Positions 41,038 to 50,038 are shown, counted from the stretch's first letter. The stretch is 64,000 nucleotides of DNA from Deltaproteobacteria bacterium (GCA_020444165.1 JAHLLK010000025.1:4536-68535), one strand, 5' to 3'. Translations and numbers: made by a program. Notes: generated from the letters alone by a model not told the origin.

Positions 41038-42210
41038 TCAGTAAAAGTCCACCACTTCGCCCAGGTCGGGCATGAGGTTGGCCCGGGCCGTGGGGCGGTC
41101 CAGGGCGGTGTAATCCCAAGAGGGGGAGTAAAGGTCGAAGTAGCCCTGGGAGGTGAAGTTCTCCAGCAGGTAGGGCAGGCCCTCGCTGCCCAGGACGTTG
41201 GGTGAGTCCATCAGCTGGAAATGCAGATGGGGCAGGTCGGAGTTGCCCGAGTTGCCCAGCGAGCCGATGACCTGGCCCTTGGTGAGCATGTCGCCCAGCC
41301 CCACCGTGGGGCTGCCCGGGATCAGGTGGGCGTAAACCGCGTAGACCCCGTCGCCGATGTCCTGGACGATGTGGTTGCCGGCCACGTTTTCCCTGGTGAT
41401 GGGGTAATCGGTGGTCCAGGGGGTCTGGTTGTCCGGCACCCCGTCCAAGAAGCCTACCACCGGCCCGTCGGCCACGGCGTAGAGGCTCTCGCCGTAGCCC
41501 GGGTAGTTGGAGATGTCCTGGTCGTCGCCGCTGAAAAGCTGGTGATCCCCGGTCAGCTTCACCCAGTCCACCGCGAAGCGCTGGGGCACCCGGGTTTGGC
41601 CGTCCACGGTGAGGATGCCGGTGCGGTGGTGGGTGTAGTTGGTGGTGGATTCCAGGGCCGACCACCCCTCGCCCTTGACCGGCGAGCCGATGACCCGGGG
41701 CGTCTGGTCCGAAAGCGTGGCCGCGATCACCGTGAAGAAGGAGTGACCCGTGCTGTTCTGGTGGAAGTCCAGGCGGGTGTAGATCACCCCGGGGACCGAA
41801 TCGCCGTCGGCGTACTGATGCCAGAACAGCAGTTCCGGGGTGGGCACCTTGCCGGTGAAGGCCATCTCCTCCTCGGTGGGCCGGGGATCGGCGGGCAGCA
41901 CCAGCTTGGCCGCGGCCAGGCTGTCGGTCTCGGTCAGCTCCTGGTAGGAGTAGCGGGCCGCGGCCCCATCGCCGTACATGACGCTCACCCCGTCCAGGGC
42001 GAGGTCGTCCCCCAGGCAGTCGGTGAGCCGCAACTCATAGGCCACGTTGACGCCTTTGGCGCTGGCCACGGGCACCGGGTCCCAGGGCACCGTGGTGCAG
42101 AGCGGGGTTTGGGCCTCCGCCTGCGCCGTGAAGGCCCCCGGGATCAAAAACAGCAGGGCCGCGGCCAAAACCGCCCAGGCCCCTGCCGCGGGTCGCTGAT
42201 GACCAGTCAT
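41038..42210 (-). CDS. Secreted M23/LytM-like protein, paralogue 2
   Basis: 390 residues with a signal peptide (AVLAAALLFLIPGAFTAQAE). It is closely similar to the downstream paralogue along its whole length (shared VPWDPVPVASAKG, PTPELLFWHQYA, SDQTPRVIGSPVKGEGW, LGSEGLPYLLENFTSQGYFD). It has the HLHFQL metal pair and again RFAVD in place of HxxxD. The pair clearly arose by tandem duplication, which also copied the promoter block and the terminator hairpin. A divergent role in envelope or peptidoglycan processing is possible. Confidence 0.82.
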   Translation of the reverse strand: MTGHQRPAAGAWAVLAAALLFLIPGAFTAQAEAQTPLCTTVPWDPVPVASAKGVNVAYELRLTDCLGDDLALDGVSVMYGDGAAARYSYQELTETDSLAAAKLVLPADPRPTEEEMAFTGKVPTPELLFWHQYADGDSVPGVIYTRLDFHQNSTGHSFFTVIAATLSDQTPRVIGSPVKGEGWSALESTTNYTHHRTGILTVDGQTRVPQRFAVDWVKLTGDHQLFSGDDQDISNYPGYGESLYAVADGPVVGFLDGVPDNQTPWTTDYPITRENVAGNHIVQDIGDGVYAVYAHLIPGSPTVGLGDMLTKGQVIGSLGNSGNSDLPHLHFQLMDSPNVLGSEGLPYLLENFTSQGYFDLYSPSWDYTALDRPTARANLMPDLGEVVDFY

Positions 42211-42268
42211 GTTTCCCCCTTCTATTGGCAGGTTTGCCAGGTAATTCCGGAGAGAGATTGCCAGAATA

Positions 42269-42300
42269 CCTTAAATCAATCGCTTGGTTGCCGTCAAGGA
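42269..42300 (-). promoter_or_regulatory. Candidate promoter of M23-like paralogue 2
   Basis: Minus-strand block with TTGACG at 42292-42297, preceded by TCC and followed by a T/A-rich GATTGATTTAAGG. It matches the block upstream of paralogue 1 (TCCTTGACGG, then ATTG/GTTG and TTTAA). The -10 box (TTAAGG at 17-bp spacing) is poor. Confidence 0.4.
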
Positions 42301-42321
42301 TAGGGAAAGGGGAGGGAAAGG
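42298..42321 (-). other. Pyrimidine-rich tract just after the rsmB stop codon
   Basis: Minus-strand CCTTTCCCTCCCCTTTCCCT followed by ATCC, nine bases after the stop of the RsmB gene. It is nearly identical to the tract after the glcF-like gene and similar to that after the sigma-54 activator. A possible Rho or 3'-end signal. Confidence 0.4.
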
Positions 42322-42330
42322 ATGGGGGTT

Positions 42331-43629
42331 TTAGTTCCGCGCCAGCACCGCGGCGCTGAAGGCGTCGGCCTGGTCCCGGTGGGGAAAAGAATGCCAGTTC
42401 TGGACCAGACGCAGGCCGGGGAACCCGGCCAGGGCCCGCGCCACCACCTCCTGGTTCTCCTGGCGGGTGAAGGTGCAAGTGGCGTAGACCAGACGGCCGC
42501 CCGGGGCCAGCAAGGAGCAGGCCGCGGCCAGGATTTCCGTCTGCTTGGCGGCCAGCTCGGCCACATCGGTGGGCTTCCGCCGCCAGCGGAGGTCCGGCCG
42601 GCGGCCGGCCACCCCCAGGCCGGAGCACGGCGCGTCCACCAGGATGCGGTCAAAGAGCCCCACCTCGGGGCCCAGCTCCCGGGCGTCGCCCCGGAGCGCC
42701 CGGCAAGAGGTGACGCCCAGGCGGGCCAGGTTGCCTTCCAGGGCCCGGATGCGCCCGGCCGAGGGGTCCACGGCCACCAGCTCGCCCTGGTTTTGCATGA
42801 GCGCGGCCAGGTGCCCGGTCTTGCCCCCGGCCCCGGCGCAGAGGTCGGCCACCCGTTGGCCCGGGGCGATATCCAATAGATGACTCACCGCCTGGGCCGC
42901 GGCGTCCTGGCCCTGCCACAAGCCCTGGGCAAAGCCGAACACCCCGGAGGCCGGGCCGCTCACCCCGCCCAGCACCAGGCCCTCGGGGGCCAGGGGATGC
43001 TCCCGCACGAAGAGGCCCCGGGCGGTCAGTTCCCGGGCCAACTCCTCCCGGGTGATTTTCAGGGTGTTGGTCCGGATGGTGAAGGGCGGGTCCTGTTGGT
43101 TGGCGGCCAGCCAGGGCTCCACCTCGCTGATCGGCCAGGAGGCCAGCATCTCCCCCACGATCCAGCGGGGGTGGGAATAGGTCAGGGAGAGCCGCCCGGC
43201 CTCGTCGCCCGGGGAGGCAGCGGCGGCGTCCGGCGCGGGCGCGGCCAGCTGGCGGGCCAGGGCCCGGAGCACCGCGTTGACCAGGTTCTGGCCCCGGCGG
43301 GCCGGAGTGGCCTTGGCCAACTCCACCGCGGCGTGCACCGCCGCAAAGGCCGGGGCGCCCTGCACCACCAGCTCGGCCGCGCCCAGGCGGAGCACGGCGA
43401 GCACCGGGGCGTCCAGGCGAGCCAGCGGCCCCTTGGTGCATTGGTCCAGGAGGTGGTCCAGCCGGAGGCGGTGGCGCAGCACGGCGTACACCAGGCTGGT
43501 GGCAAAGGCGCGGTCCCTTGGCGCGGCCTGGCCGTGGGCGGACAGGGCCTGGGCCAGGATCTTCTCCAGGCGCTGGGGGCCGCTCTCCAGGGCGGCCAGC
43601 ACCTCAAAGGCCACACGGCGGGGGTTCAT
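42331..43629 (-). CDS. rsmB: 16S rRNA (cytosine-967-C5)-methyltransferase
   Basis: 432 residues. An N-terminal NusB-like helical domain (residues about 1-130; RDRAFATSLVYAVLRHRLRL) is fused to a class I SAM methyltransferase. The SAM loop is VADLCAGAGGKTGHLA. ILVDAPCSGLGVAGRRPDLRW carries the conserved PCS cysteine, and VYATCTFTRQENQEVV the catalytic TC cysteine. It methylates C967 of 16S rRNA in the cytosol. It overlaps fmt by four bases in the usual def-fmt-rsmB order. Confidence 0.93.
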   Translation of the reverse strand: MNPRRVAFEVLAALESGPQRLEKILAQALSAHGQAAPRDRAFATSLVYAVLRHRLRLDHLLDQCTKGPLARLDAPVLAVLRLGAAELVVQGAPAFAAVHAAVELAKATPARRGQNLVNAVLRALARQLAAPAPDAAAASPGDEAGRLSLTYSHPRWIVGEMLASWPISEVEPWLAANQQDPPFTIRTNTLKITREELARELTARGLFVREHPLAPEGLVLGGVSGPASGVFGFAQGLWQGQDAAAQAVSHLLDIAPGQRVADLCAGAGGKTGHLAALMQNQGELVAVDPSAGRIRALEGNLARLGVTSCRALRGDARELGPEVGLFDRILVDAPCSGLGVAGRRPDLRWRRKPTDVAELAAKQTEILAAACSLLAPGGRLVYATCTFTRQENQEVVARALAGFPGLRLVQNWHSFPHRDQADAFSAAVLARN

Positions 43630-44615
43630 GCCTGCCCCAGCACCAGACCCGGGGCCAGGCGGGCGCCCCGCAGGAAGTCCCGGGCGGCCACCACCTGGCG
43701 GCCGGGGGCCTGCACCCGGCCGACGCCCAGGGCGCCCTCCCCGGTGGCCACCACCAACAAGCCCCCGGCTGCGGGCGGCGAAGGCAGCAGGGCGCCGGGC
43801 GCCGCGCCCTCCCCCGCCCCGGGCAGCACCAGGGTGGGGGCGAACAGCTTCAGGGTCTGGCCGTCAGTGTGGGTAAAGGCCCCGGGCCAGGGGTCCATGC
43901 CCCGCACGTGCCAGTCCAGCTCCCGGGCCGGGCGGGTCCAGTCCACCTCGCCCTCGGCCTTGGCCAGGCGGGGGGCATAGGTGGCCAGGGCCGCGTCCTG
44001 GGGCGTGGGGGCCAAGCCGCCTCCGGCCAGGCCGTCCAGGGTTTCCAGGAGCAGCTCCGCCCCCAGTCCGGCCAGGCGTTGCCCCAGCTCCCCGGCCGTT
44101 TCCTGGGGACCCACCGGGGTCTCCCGGGCCAGGAGCAGGGGCCCGGTGTCCAGGCCCTGGTCCAGGAGCATGGTGCTGACCCCGGTGAGCGGGTGGCCCT
44201 CCAGCACGGCCCGCTGGATGGGGGCCGCGCCCCGGAGACGGGGGAGCAGGGAGAAATGCACGTTGATGGCCCCTAGGGGCGCCAGGCTGAGGATCTCCAC
44301 GGGCAGGAGCTGGCCAAAGGCCAACACCACCAGGGCGTCGGGCCGGGCGGCCCGGATCTCCGCCAGGGCTTCCACGGCCCGGCGGGGCTGCAACACCGGG
44401 AGACCCAGGCGGTCGGCCAGGGCGGCCACCTCGCCGCGCTTGGTGCGGCGGCCCCGCCCGGCCCGGCGGTCGGGCTGGGTGAGCACCAGGGGCACCTGGT
44501 GCCCGGCCGCGGCCGCGGCCGCGAGGCTGGGGCAGGCCAGGTCCGGAGTGCCCAGGAAGACCAGACGGAGCGGCCGGAAGGTCCGGCCGGCGGCAGGGGA
44601 GCCCGGGGGGGTCAT
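43626..44615 (-). CDS. fmt: Methionyl-tRNA formyltransferase
   Basis: 329 residues. LRLVFLGTPDLACPSLAAAA is the Fmt N-terminus. The 10-formyl-THF site includes GAINVHFSLLPRLRGAAPIQ (N-x-H catalytic pair; the usual N-x-H-x-S-LLP block) and GVSTMLLDQGLDTGPLL with the catalytic aspartate. The C-terminal tRNA-binding OB domain follows (VRGMDPWPGAFTHTDGQTLK). It formylates initiator Met-tRNA. It overlaps def and rsmB by four bases each. Confidence 0.95.
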   Translation of the reverse strand: MTPPGSPAAGRTFRPLRLVFLGTPDLACPSLAAAAAAGHQVPLVLTQPDRRAGRGRRTKRGEVAALADRLGLPVLQPRRAVEALAEIRAARPDALVVLAFGQLLPVEILSLAPLGAINVHFSLLPRLRGAAPIQRAVLEGHPLTGVSTMLLDQGLDTGPLLLARETPVGPQETAGELGQRLAGLGAELLLETLDGLAGGGLAPTPQDAALATYAPRLAKAEGEVDWTRPARELDWHVRGMDPWPGAFTHTDGQTLKLFAPTLVLPGAGEGAAPGALLPSPPAAGGLLVVATGEGALGVGRVQAPGRQVVAARDFLRGARLAPGLVLGQA

Positions 44616-45136
44616 TCCTCGCCCCGGCGGAGTTGCTTCAGGCGGCGTTTGCGGTAGAGGGCGCGTTTCAGGGGGCTGATGCGGTCCAGGAAGAGGCGGC
44701 CGTCCAGGTGGTCCAGCTCGTGTTGCAGGCAGATGGCCAACAGGCCCTCGGCCTCCAGGGTGAAGGGGCGGCCCTCGCGGTCCAGAGCCTGCAACACCAC
44801 CTGGCTGGCCCGGACCACGTCGGCGGTGTAGTCGGGCACCGACAGGCAGGCCTCCTCGAACACCACCTCGCCCTTGGCCTCCACGATGGCCGGGTTGAAC
44901 AGGTACAGGGGGTTCCTCTTCTCGTCGGCTCCGGCCACGTCCACCACCACCAGCCGGCAGGTTTCCCCCACCTGGGGGGCGGCCAGGCCGATGCCCGGGG
45001 CGTCGTACATGGTCTCCATCATGTGGTCGGCCAGATCCCGGAGCGCCGCGTCCACCGTCTCCACGGGGCGGCAGTTCTCAGTCAGGACCGGGTCGGGAAA
45101 GGTTCGTATAGGCAGAATGGCCAAATGCCTTCTCAC
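44612..45136 (-). CDS. def: Peptide deformylase
   Basis: 174 residues from GTG 45136; TTG 45124 would give the more usual MAILPIRTFPDPVL start and has GAGAAGG just before it, so the true start is undecided. The three deformylase motifs are GIGLAAPQVG, EEACLSVP (metal ligand C97) and QHELDHLDG (H139, E140, H143). It removes the formyl group from nascent proteins. First gene of def-fmt-rsmB. Confidence 0.94.
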   Translation of the reverse strand: MRRHLAILPIRTFPDPVLTENCRPVETVDAALRDLADHMMETMYDAPGIGLAAPQVGETCRLVVVDVAGADEKRNPLYLFNPAIVEAKGEVVFEEACLSVPDYTADVVRASQVVLQALDREGRPFTLEAEGLLAICLQHELDHLDGRLFLDRISPLKRALYRKRRLKQLRRGEE

Positions 45137-45279
45137 TTGCTGAAAATGGGAAAAGAGCCGGGGTACGGCCGCGGCGGGCGGCCGCGGCCCCAGGGTACCA
45201 GGCCGGGCCGCGCCAATTCATTCCTTTCCATGATTATAATGCGCCCGGCTGGGGATTCAAGACAGGCAAGACCGCGGCG

Positions 45280-46419
45280 TCAATTGGCCAGAGGGGGTGA
45301 GGCCGGGGGCAGGCCGCCCCGGGCCGGCGGCAGGTTCACCGTGGCCCGCGTGCCCTGGCCGGGGGTGGACTCCAGGGCCAGGGCGCCGCCGTGCTCCTCC
45401 ACGATACGCCGGGCCAGGGGCAGGCCCAAGCCGGTGCCCCGGGGCTTGGTGGTGAAGAACGGCGTGAACACCTCGGCCAGGTGCTCCGGGGTGATGCCCT
45501 GGCCGTGGTCCCGCACCTGGATCTCCACCCCACCTTCAGCCCCCCGACCCAGGACAAGCTCCACCCGGGGATCGTCGCCCCCGGCCTGCACCGCGTTGGC
45601 CAGCAGGTTCAGGAGCACTTGGCCGAGGCGGTCGCGGTCGGCCATTACCGGGGGCAGGTCGGCCTCGCGCTGCACCGTGAGCTGGGCCTGGGCCCACAGG
45701 GCCGGCTCCAACAGCTCCAGAACCCGGTCGGCCACCTCGTTCACGTCCAGAAGGCGCCAGCTATAGCGGGCCGGGCGGGAGAGGTCGTTCAGCTCGTTCA
45801 AGAGCTGCTCCAGGCGGGCCACCTCTTCCACGATGATGCCCACCTTGCGCCGCCCCCGGGAGCTGAGCCCGTTCTCCCGCTCCAACTGGTGGGCAAAGCC
45901 GCCGATCAGGGCCAGGGGATGGCGGATCTCGTGGCTGACCGTGGCCACCGTCTGGCCCAACAGGGCCAACTGTTGGGTGTTGCGGACTTTTTCGGCCATC
46001 TCCCGCTCCGGGGAGAGGTCGCGCATGATGGCGGTGAACAAGGGCGCGCCGCCCACTTCGGCCACGCTGAGGGCGATGTGCATGGGAAAGCGCGCGCCGT
46101 CGCGGCGCTCGCCCTGCACCTCGGCCAGGTGCCCGATGAGCCGGGCCCGCCGGGTGGCCAGGTAGCGGTCCAGGTAGCCCCGGTGCAGGGCCCGGTGCTC
46201 TTGGGGCACCAGGGGGGCCAGGTCACCGCCCAGCACCTCCTCCCGGGCGTAGCCGAACATCTCCTCGGCGGCGCGGTTCAGATAGATGACTTCGTGGTGC
46301 TCGTTGATGGTCACCACGGCATCGGAGGCGTTCTCGATGATCTGGCGGAACTCCTCCAGATGTTGGGCCGCCTCATGCAAGTCCTGACGCATGGAGCTTT
46401 GCCGCGGGTTCCTGGCCAT
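45280..46419 (-). CDS. PAS-domain sensor histidine kinase
   Basis: 379 residues, no membrane segment, so a cytosolic sensor. A PAS domain (residues about 22-137, IIENASDAVVTINEHHEVIY, NRAAEEMFGYAREEVLGG) is followed by the HisKA box with H163 (VSHEIRHPLALIGG). The HATPase domain has the N-box NLLANAVQAGG, G1 DHGQGITP, F-box FTPFFTTKPRG and G2 TGLGLPLARR. A partner response regulator is not adjacent; the receiver-only protein at 18120 and the sigma-54 activators are far away. Signal unknown. Confidence 0.92.
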   Translation of the reverse strand: MARNPRQSSMRQDLHEAAQHLEEFRQIIENASDAVVTINEHHEVIYLNRAAEEMFGYAREEVLGGDLAPLVPQEHRALHRGYLDRYLATRRARLIGHLAEVQGERRDGARFPMHIALSVAEVGGAPLFTAIMRDLSPEREMAEKVRNTQQLALLGQTVATVSHEIRHPLALIGGFAHQLERENGLSSRGRRKVGIIVEEVARLEQLLNELNDLSRPARYSWRLLDVNEVADRVLELLEPALWAQAQLTVQREADLPPVMADRDRLGQVLLNLLANAVQAGGDDPRVELVLGRGAEGGVEIQVRDHGQGITPEHLAEVFTPFFTTKPRGTGLGLPLARRIVEEHGGALALESTPGQGTRATVNLPPARGGLPPASPPLAN

Positions 46420-47294
46420 GGCTTACCTTGCCGCAGGGTCTGTCTCCGGGGGCGGCGGGGAGCCGCCCGCCTGGGGGTACAAAGGGCAGGATTATTAAAG
46501 CACGCACTCTGTCCGGAGGCAAGCCTCGCCCGGCGGGGGACCAATAAGGTCAGGGCCGGAAAAATCCGGCCCTGAAGGGGGAGGGGGGAAGGACGTGCCT
46601 TCCAAGGTGAAGAGGGTCCCACCGCTGGGGAGCCCTGGTGCGGACAGGGCGGGAATCGCGCAGCGGCGGTGCTGGGGGGGGCGGACGCCCGAATCAGAGG
46701 TGCATTTATTTCCATTTCGACCTTAGCAACAGCCAACCAGAGAGTCAATGAATTTTTCAAGATGTAGTGCCATTTTTTCGTACCCACCACTAGATGTTGG
46801 AAAATAGCGCCGGTCTACAAGCACTTAGCCCCCACGGTCCATCTCACCCGATAGGGGCGTGAGGTGCACTGAGCATTTATTGTAACGCGGATAATTCCTG
46901 TTATTAGTCATATGGTGGTTTAATGGGTGCTTCCATGCCGGGTTATTTCGGGGTTTCACGGCTCAGTGTACCTGGCAAACCATTGCCTGCGCAAAACCGG
47001 ACGCCCCCACGGTGACGGAAGGCCGAAATTTGTCGGAATATTGGGGAGGCAAAGGGGTTGGGCCGCTCCGCGAGCGGGAGGGGAACGGGTGCACCCGTGG
47101 GGCGTGTGGCGGCCGAAGGTACTCGTAAAACGTCAGGTGGGTTTGCGGGCGGGGCCAGACTCGCCGGCCGGGGGGCGGCGGGGGAGCCCCGCCCGGGGGT
47201 GGCGGGCGGCAGAGCCCTCCAGGCCCTGCCCCGGCCCGGGGGAAGGCGAGCCGCCGGCGGGGCCCGGCCGGAGCGGCGGCCTCCCCCCGGAGGA
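46420..47294. other. Long gene-free, locally A+T-richer region
   Basis: 875 bp without a convincing gene. The 46690-47040 stretch is clearly less G+C-rich than its surroundings, which may indicate a promoter region, an undetected RNA or acquired DNA. A perfect 11-bp hairpin TCAGGGCCGGA / TCCGGCCCTGA with loop AAAA lies at 46550-46575. A smaller hairpin CTCAC...GTGAG surrounds 46842-46862. No riboswitch motif or tRNA was recognised. 47040-47294 is G+C-rich with only low-complexity reading frames. Confidence 0.5.
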
Positions 47295-47918
47295 TCAGGC
47301 GCCCAGGGCCCGTGGCAGTTGATCCAGCCAGGCGGCCAGGGTGGCCCCGCTCCCTTGCCAGAAGTGATCCAGCCCCTCCACCAGCTCCAGGTGGCAGGCG
47401 GGGCACCCGTCGGCATAGGCCGCCAGCGCCCGGGGCGGGGCGAACTCGTCCAGGGTGCCGGAGAGGATATGGAGCGGCCCCGGACCGGGCCACGGCGGCG
47501 GGGTCTCCAGCACCACGGCCGGCGAGACCCAGAATCCCGCCGCCAGGTCCCCCGCCTGCAAGGCCGTCTGGGCCGCCACCAGGGCCCCAAAGGAATAGCC
47601 CATGAGCACCAAGGGCCCCACCCCCTGTTCCCGGAGCCAGGCCAGGCCGGCCAGGGCGTCGGCCACCTCGGCCCGGCCCCCGTCGTGGCGGCCGGTGGAG
47701 CGGCCCACCCCCCGGAAGTTCAGGCGCAGCGCCAACATCCCCCGGGCCGCCGCCTCGCGGGCCAAGGCCGTGACCACGTGATTGTGCAGGTCCCCGCCGT
47801 ACAGGGGGTGGGGGTGCAGAATCAGCGCGCCGCCCCGGGGCGGGTCGGCCGGGGGCGTGGCCAGGGCTTCCAGGGTGATGCCGTCGGTGGTGGTGAGGAA
47901 CAGGGAGGTGCTGGACAT
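47295..47918 (-). CDS. Alpha/beta hydrolase
   Basis: 207 residues from ATG 47918, with AAGGAG nine bases upstream; the longer upstream frame lacks such a signal. ALILHPHPLYGGDLHNHVV is the oxyanion-hole HPHPxxGG motif of a small COG2945-like alpha/beta hydrolase group. The nucleophile elbow is GYSFGALVA (G-x-S-x-G). LSGTLDEFAP supplies the acid aspartate and LVEGLDHFWQG the catalytic histidine. No lid domain. Substrate unknown; cytosolic; stands alone. Confidence 0.86.
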   Translation of the reverse strand: MSSTSLFLTTTDGITLEALATPPADPPRGGALILHPHPLYGGDLHNHVVTALAREAAARGMLALRLNFRGVGRSTGRHDGGRAEVADALAGLAWLREQGVGPLVLMGYSFGALVAAQTALQAGDLAAGFWVSPAVVLETPPPWPGPGPLHILSGTLDEFAPPRALAAYADGCPACHLELVEGLDHFWQGSGATLAAWLDQLPRALGA

Positions 47919-48226
47919 GGGCAAGTTCTCCTTGAGGAGTCCGGCCGCGGGGCCGGAGGCCGGAAGTTGGCGGACGGCAGAGCGGGAGCTGGAGGGAATA
48001 CCCCTCCGCGTGGTCCCCGGCGGCAAGCCACCGGAAGTCAAGCCGGGCGACCGGACAAGGCGGTTCTTGGTTCAAGAATCACTTTCGGCAGAAATTGCAG
48101 TACGAAGACGCCTGTCGTTCACGTTAACGGAAAAAATGAGTTTTGGGGGAGAAAGGGGCGGGGGGGGAAACCTGCGGGGCCCCCGGAAAAGCGCGGCCTT
48201 CTGGGGGTGCAGATCCCCTCTTCCCG

Positions 48227-48256
48227 TTTCTCCGACAAGCCATTTCTCCGACAAGC
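48227..48256. repeat. 14-bp direct repeat upstream of the sigma-54 activator
   Basis: TTTCTCCGACAAGC occurs at 48227-48240 and again at 48243-48256, 16 bp apart (centre to centre). It lies in a 551-bp gene-free spacer (47919-48469) between two divergent genes and could be a tandem protein-binding site. The same spacer holds a G-rich tract at 48134-48170 (GAGTTTTGGGGGAGAAAGGG) that resembles the flank of repeat family P read on the opposite strand. Confidence 0.45.
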
Positions 48257-48469
48257 TCCCCGGTCCGGGCCGCCTCCATATTGCCCCTTGGCCCGGCGCC
48301 TGGCAAGCCCCCAGCGAACTACACAATTGTAGGAGAGTAGGGGGCAACCTACCCTCATGTGGGCGGTTCAGCTTCCTCCGCGGCGCGGCACATGCGCGCA
48401 ACCATCCGTTTTATTGGTTCATTTGTTGAACCACTTCCGTTAGGCACAGGCCTTGTAATAGAGAACGGC

Positions 48470-50038
48470 ATGAAAGACAGGGTCACAGAATCCGAGCTCA
48501 TGGTGCTCCAGCAAATCAGCCACCTGACCAGCCGGGTGATGGAGCTGGACCAAGTCCTGCAAAACACCCTGGAGATCCTGGCCGAGTACTTGTCCCTGGG
48601 CCGGGGCTGGGTCCTCTTGGGCGGCGAGCCCGGCCCCCGGCTGGAATTGCGGGCCTCTTGGGGCCTGGCCCCCGCGGACCAGCCCGCCAGTCCCTTGCCC
48701 CCCGGCGAGGACACCGCGGCCCGCATCGTCAAGGCGGCCCAGCCCTTCTTCATCCCGGCCCTGTCCGGCAGGCCGCAGTTCCCCGGCCAGACCCCGGCCC
48801 CGGGCCCCGCCCGGGAAAGCCTGGCCTGCCTGGGCGCGCCCATCGTGGTGCACAACAAGGTGGTGGGGGTCATCCTGGTGGACCGCCTGTTCGGCGACGA
48901 GGTCCCCCCCCGCGAAGACCTCCTCTTCCTGACCATGGTGGCCCATCTGTTGGGCCAGTTTTTTTTGGTCAACCGCGAGGTGGCGGCCCGGGAAGCCGGC
49001 CTGCGCCACGAGATCCACATGCTGCGGGCCGAGTTGGGCGACCGCTACAACCAGTTCCTCCTGGTGGCCCGCAGCCCGGCCATGCGCGAGGTGCGCGAGC
49101 TGGTGGGCAAGGTGGCCCCCAGCCGGGCCTCGGTGCTTCTCTGGGGCGAGGCCGGGGTGGGCAAGAGCATGGTGGCCCGCACCATTCATCAGGAAAGCAA
49201 CCGGGCCAAGGGACCCTTTGTAAAAGTCAACTGCGCGGCCCTGCCCGAGGCCCTGTTGCAGTCGCTCCTGTTCGGCCAGGAGAAGGGCTCCTTTGACGGC
49301 AGCGGCGAGGCCCGCCCGGGCCGGGTGGAGGAGGCCGACGGCGGCACCCTGTTCCTGGACGAGGTGGGCGAGCTGACCCTGCCCTTGCAGGCCAAGCTCC
49401 TCCGGCTGTTGCAGGAAAAGGAGTTCGAGCGCCTGGGCTCCACCCAGACCCGCCGGGTGGACTGCCGCTTCATCGCGGCCACCCGCCGCGACCTGGGCGA
49501 CCTGGCGGCCAGCGGCCGCTTCCGCGAGGACCTGTACTACCGCCTGAACGTGTTCCCCATCACCATCCCCCCGCTCCGCCAGCGGCGGGAGGACATCGAG
49601 CCCCTGGCCCTTTGTTTCCTGGACAAGTATGCCGGCCACTATGGCCGCCGCTTGCAGATGGCTCCCCAGGCCTTCACCATCCTCAAGCACTATCCCTGGC
49701 CCGGCAACGTGCGCGAGTTGGACAACCTCATGGAGCGCCTGGTCATCATGGTGGACAAGCCGGTCATCAACCTGGCCGACCTGCCTTCCTTTCTCTTTCA
49801 CCGGGAAAAAGCCGGCTTTCCCGAACCCGATCTCAACATGTCCCGCCTGGAAGAAATGGAAAAGCGCGAGGTGGTGGCCGCCCTGGAACGCCATCACTGG
49901 GTGCAGTCCCATGCCGCCGGCGAGCTTGGCATAACGTTGCGGCAGCTTGGCTACCGCATCAAGAAGTTCGGTCTGGAAAAGACCGTGAAGGAGAGGCGCC
50001 GTCGGACCAACGGCCCCCTCCCGGCGCGTGTGCGCTGA
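48470..50038 (+). CDS. GAF-AAA-Fis sigma-54-type activator with altered GAFTGA loop
   Basis: 522 residues from ATG 48470. An N-terminal NifA-like GAF domain (residues about 12-170; VIENGMKDRV upstream hints that an earlier start is possible) precedes the AAA+ domain. Walker A is GEAGVGKS (226-233), Walker B LFLDEVG (D297-E298), and FREDLYYRLNVFPI is typical. The sigma-54 contact loop, normally GAFTGA, reads GSFDGS (273-278) within LFGQEKGSFDGSGE. The C-terminal Fis helix-turn-helix is ITLRQLGYRIKKF. It sits directly before a sigma-54-type promoter that drives motAB-like genes, a plausible target despite the loop change. Confidence 0.9.
   Translation: MKDRVTESELMVLQQISHLTSRVMELDQVLQNTLEILAEYLSLGRGWVLLGGEPGPRLELRASWGLAPADQPASPLPPGEDTAARIVKAAQPFFIPALSGRPQFPGQTPAPGPARESLACLGAPIVVHNKVVGVILVDRLFGDEVPPREDLLFLTMVAHLLGQFFLVNREVAAREAGLRHEIHMLRAELGDRYNQFLLVARSPAMREVRELVGKVAPSRASVLLWGEAGVGKSMVARTIHQESNRAKGPFVKVNCAALPEALLQSLLFGQEKGSFDGSGEARPGRVEEADGGTLFLDEVGELTLPLQAKLLRLLQEKEFERLGSTQTRRVDCRFIAATRRDLGDLAASGRFREDLYYRLNVFPITIPPLRQRREDIEPLALCFLDKYAGHYGRRLQMAPQAFTILKHYPWPGNVRELDNLMERLVIMVDKPVINLADLPSFLFHREKAGFPEPDLNMSRLEEMEKREVVAALERHHWVQSHAAGELGITLRQLGYRIKKFGLEKTVKERRRRTNGPLPARVR

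Noticed and set aside
46311..46790. 159-codon minus-strand frame before the histidine kinase
   Set aside because: Overlaps the kinase start in another frame, with Pro/Arg-rich low-complexity translation and no ribosome-binding site.
46690..47040. Riboswitch or structured leader in the A+T-richer gap
   Set aside because: No recognisable conserved boxes of known riboswitches (cobalamin, SAM, TPP, c-di-GMP), and no adjacent gene start that it would control.
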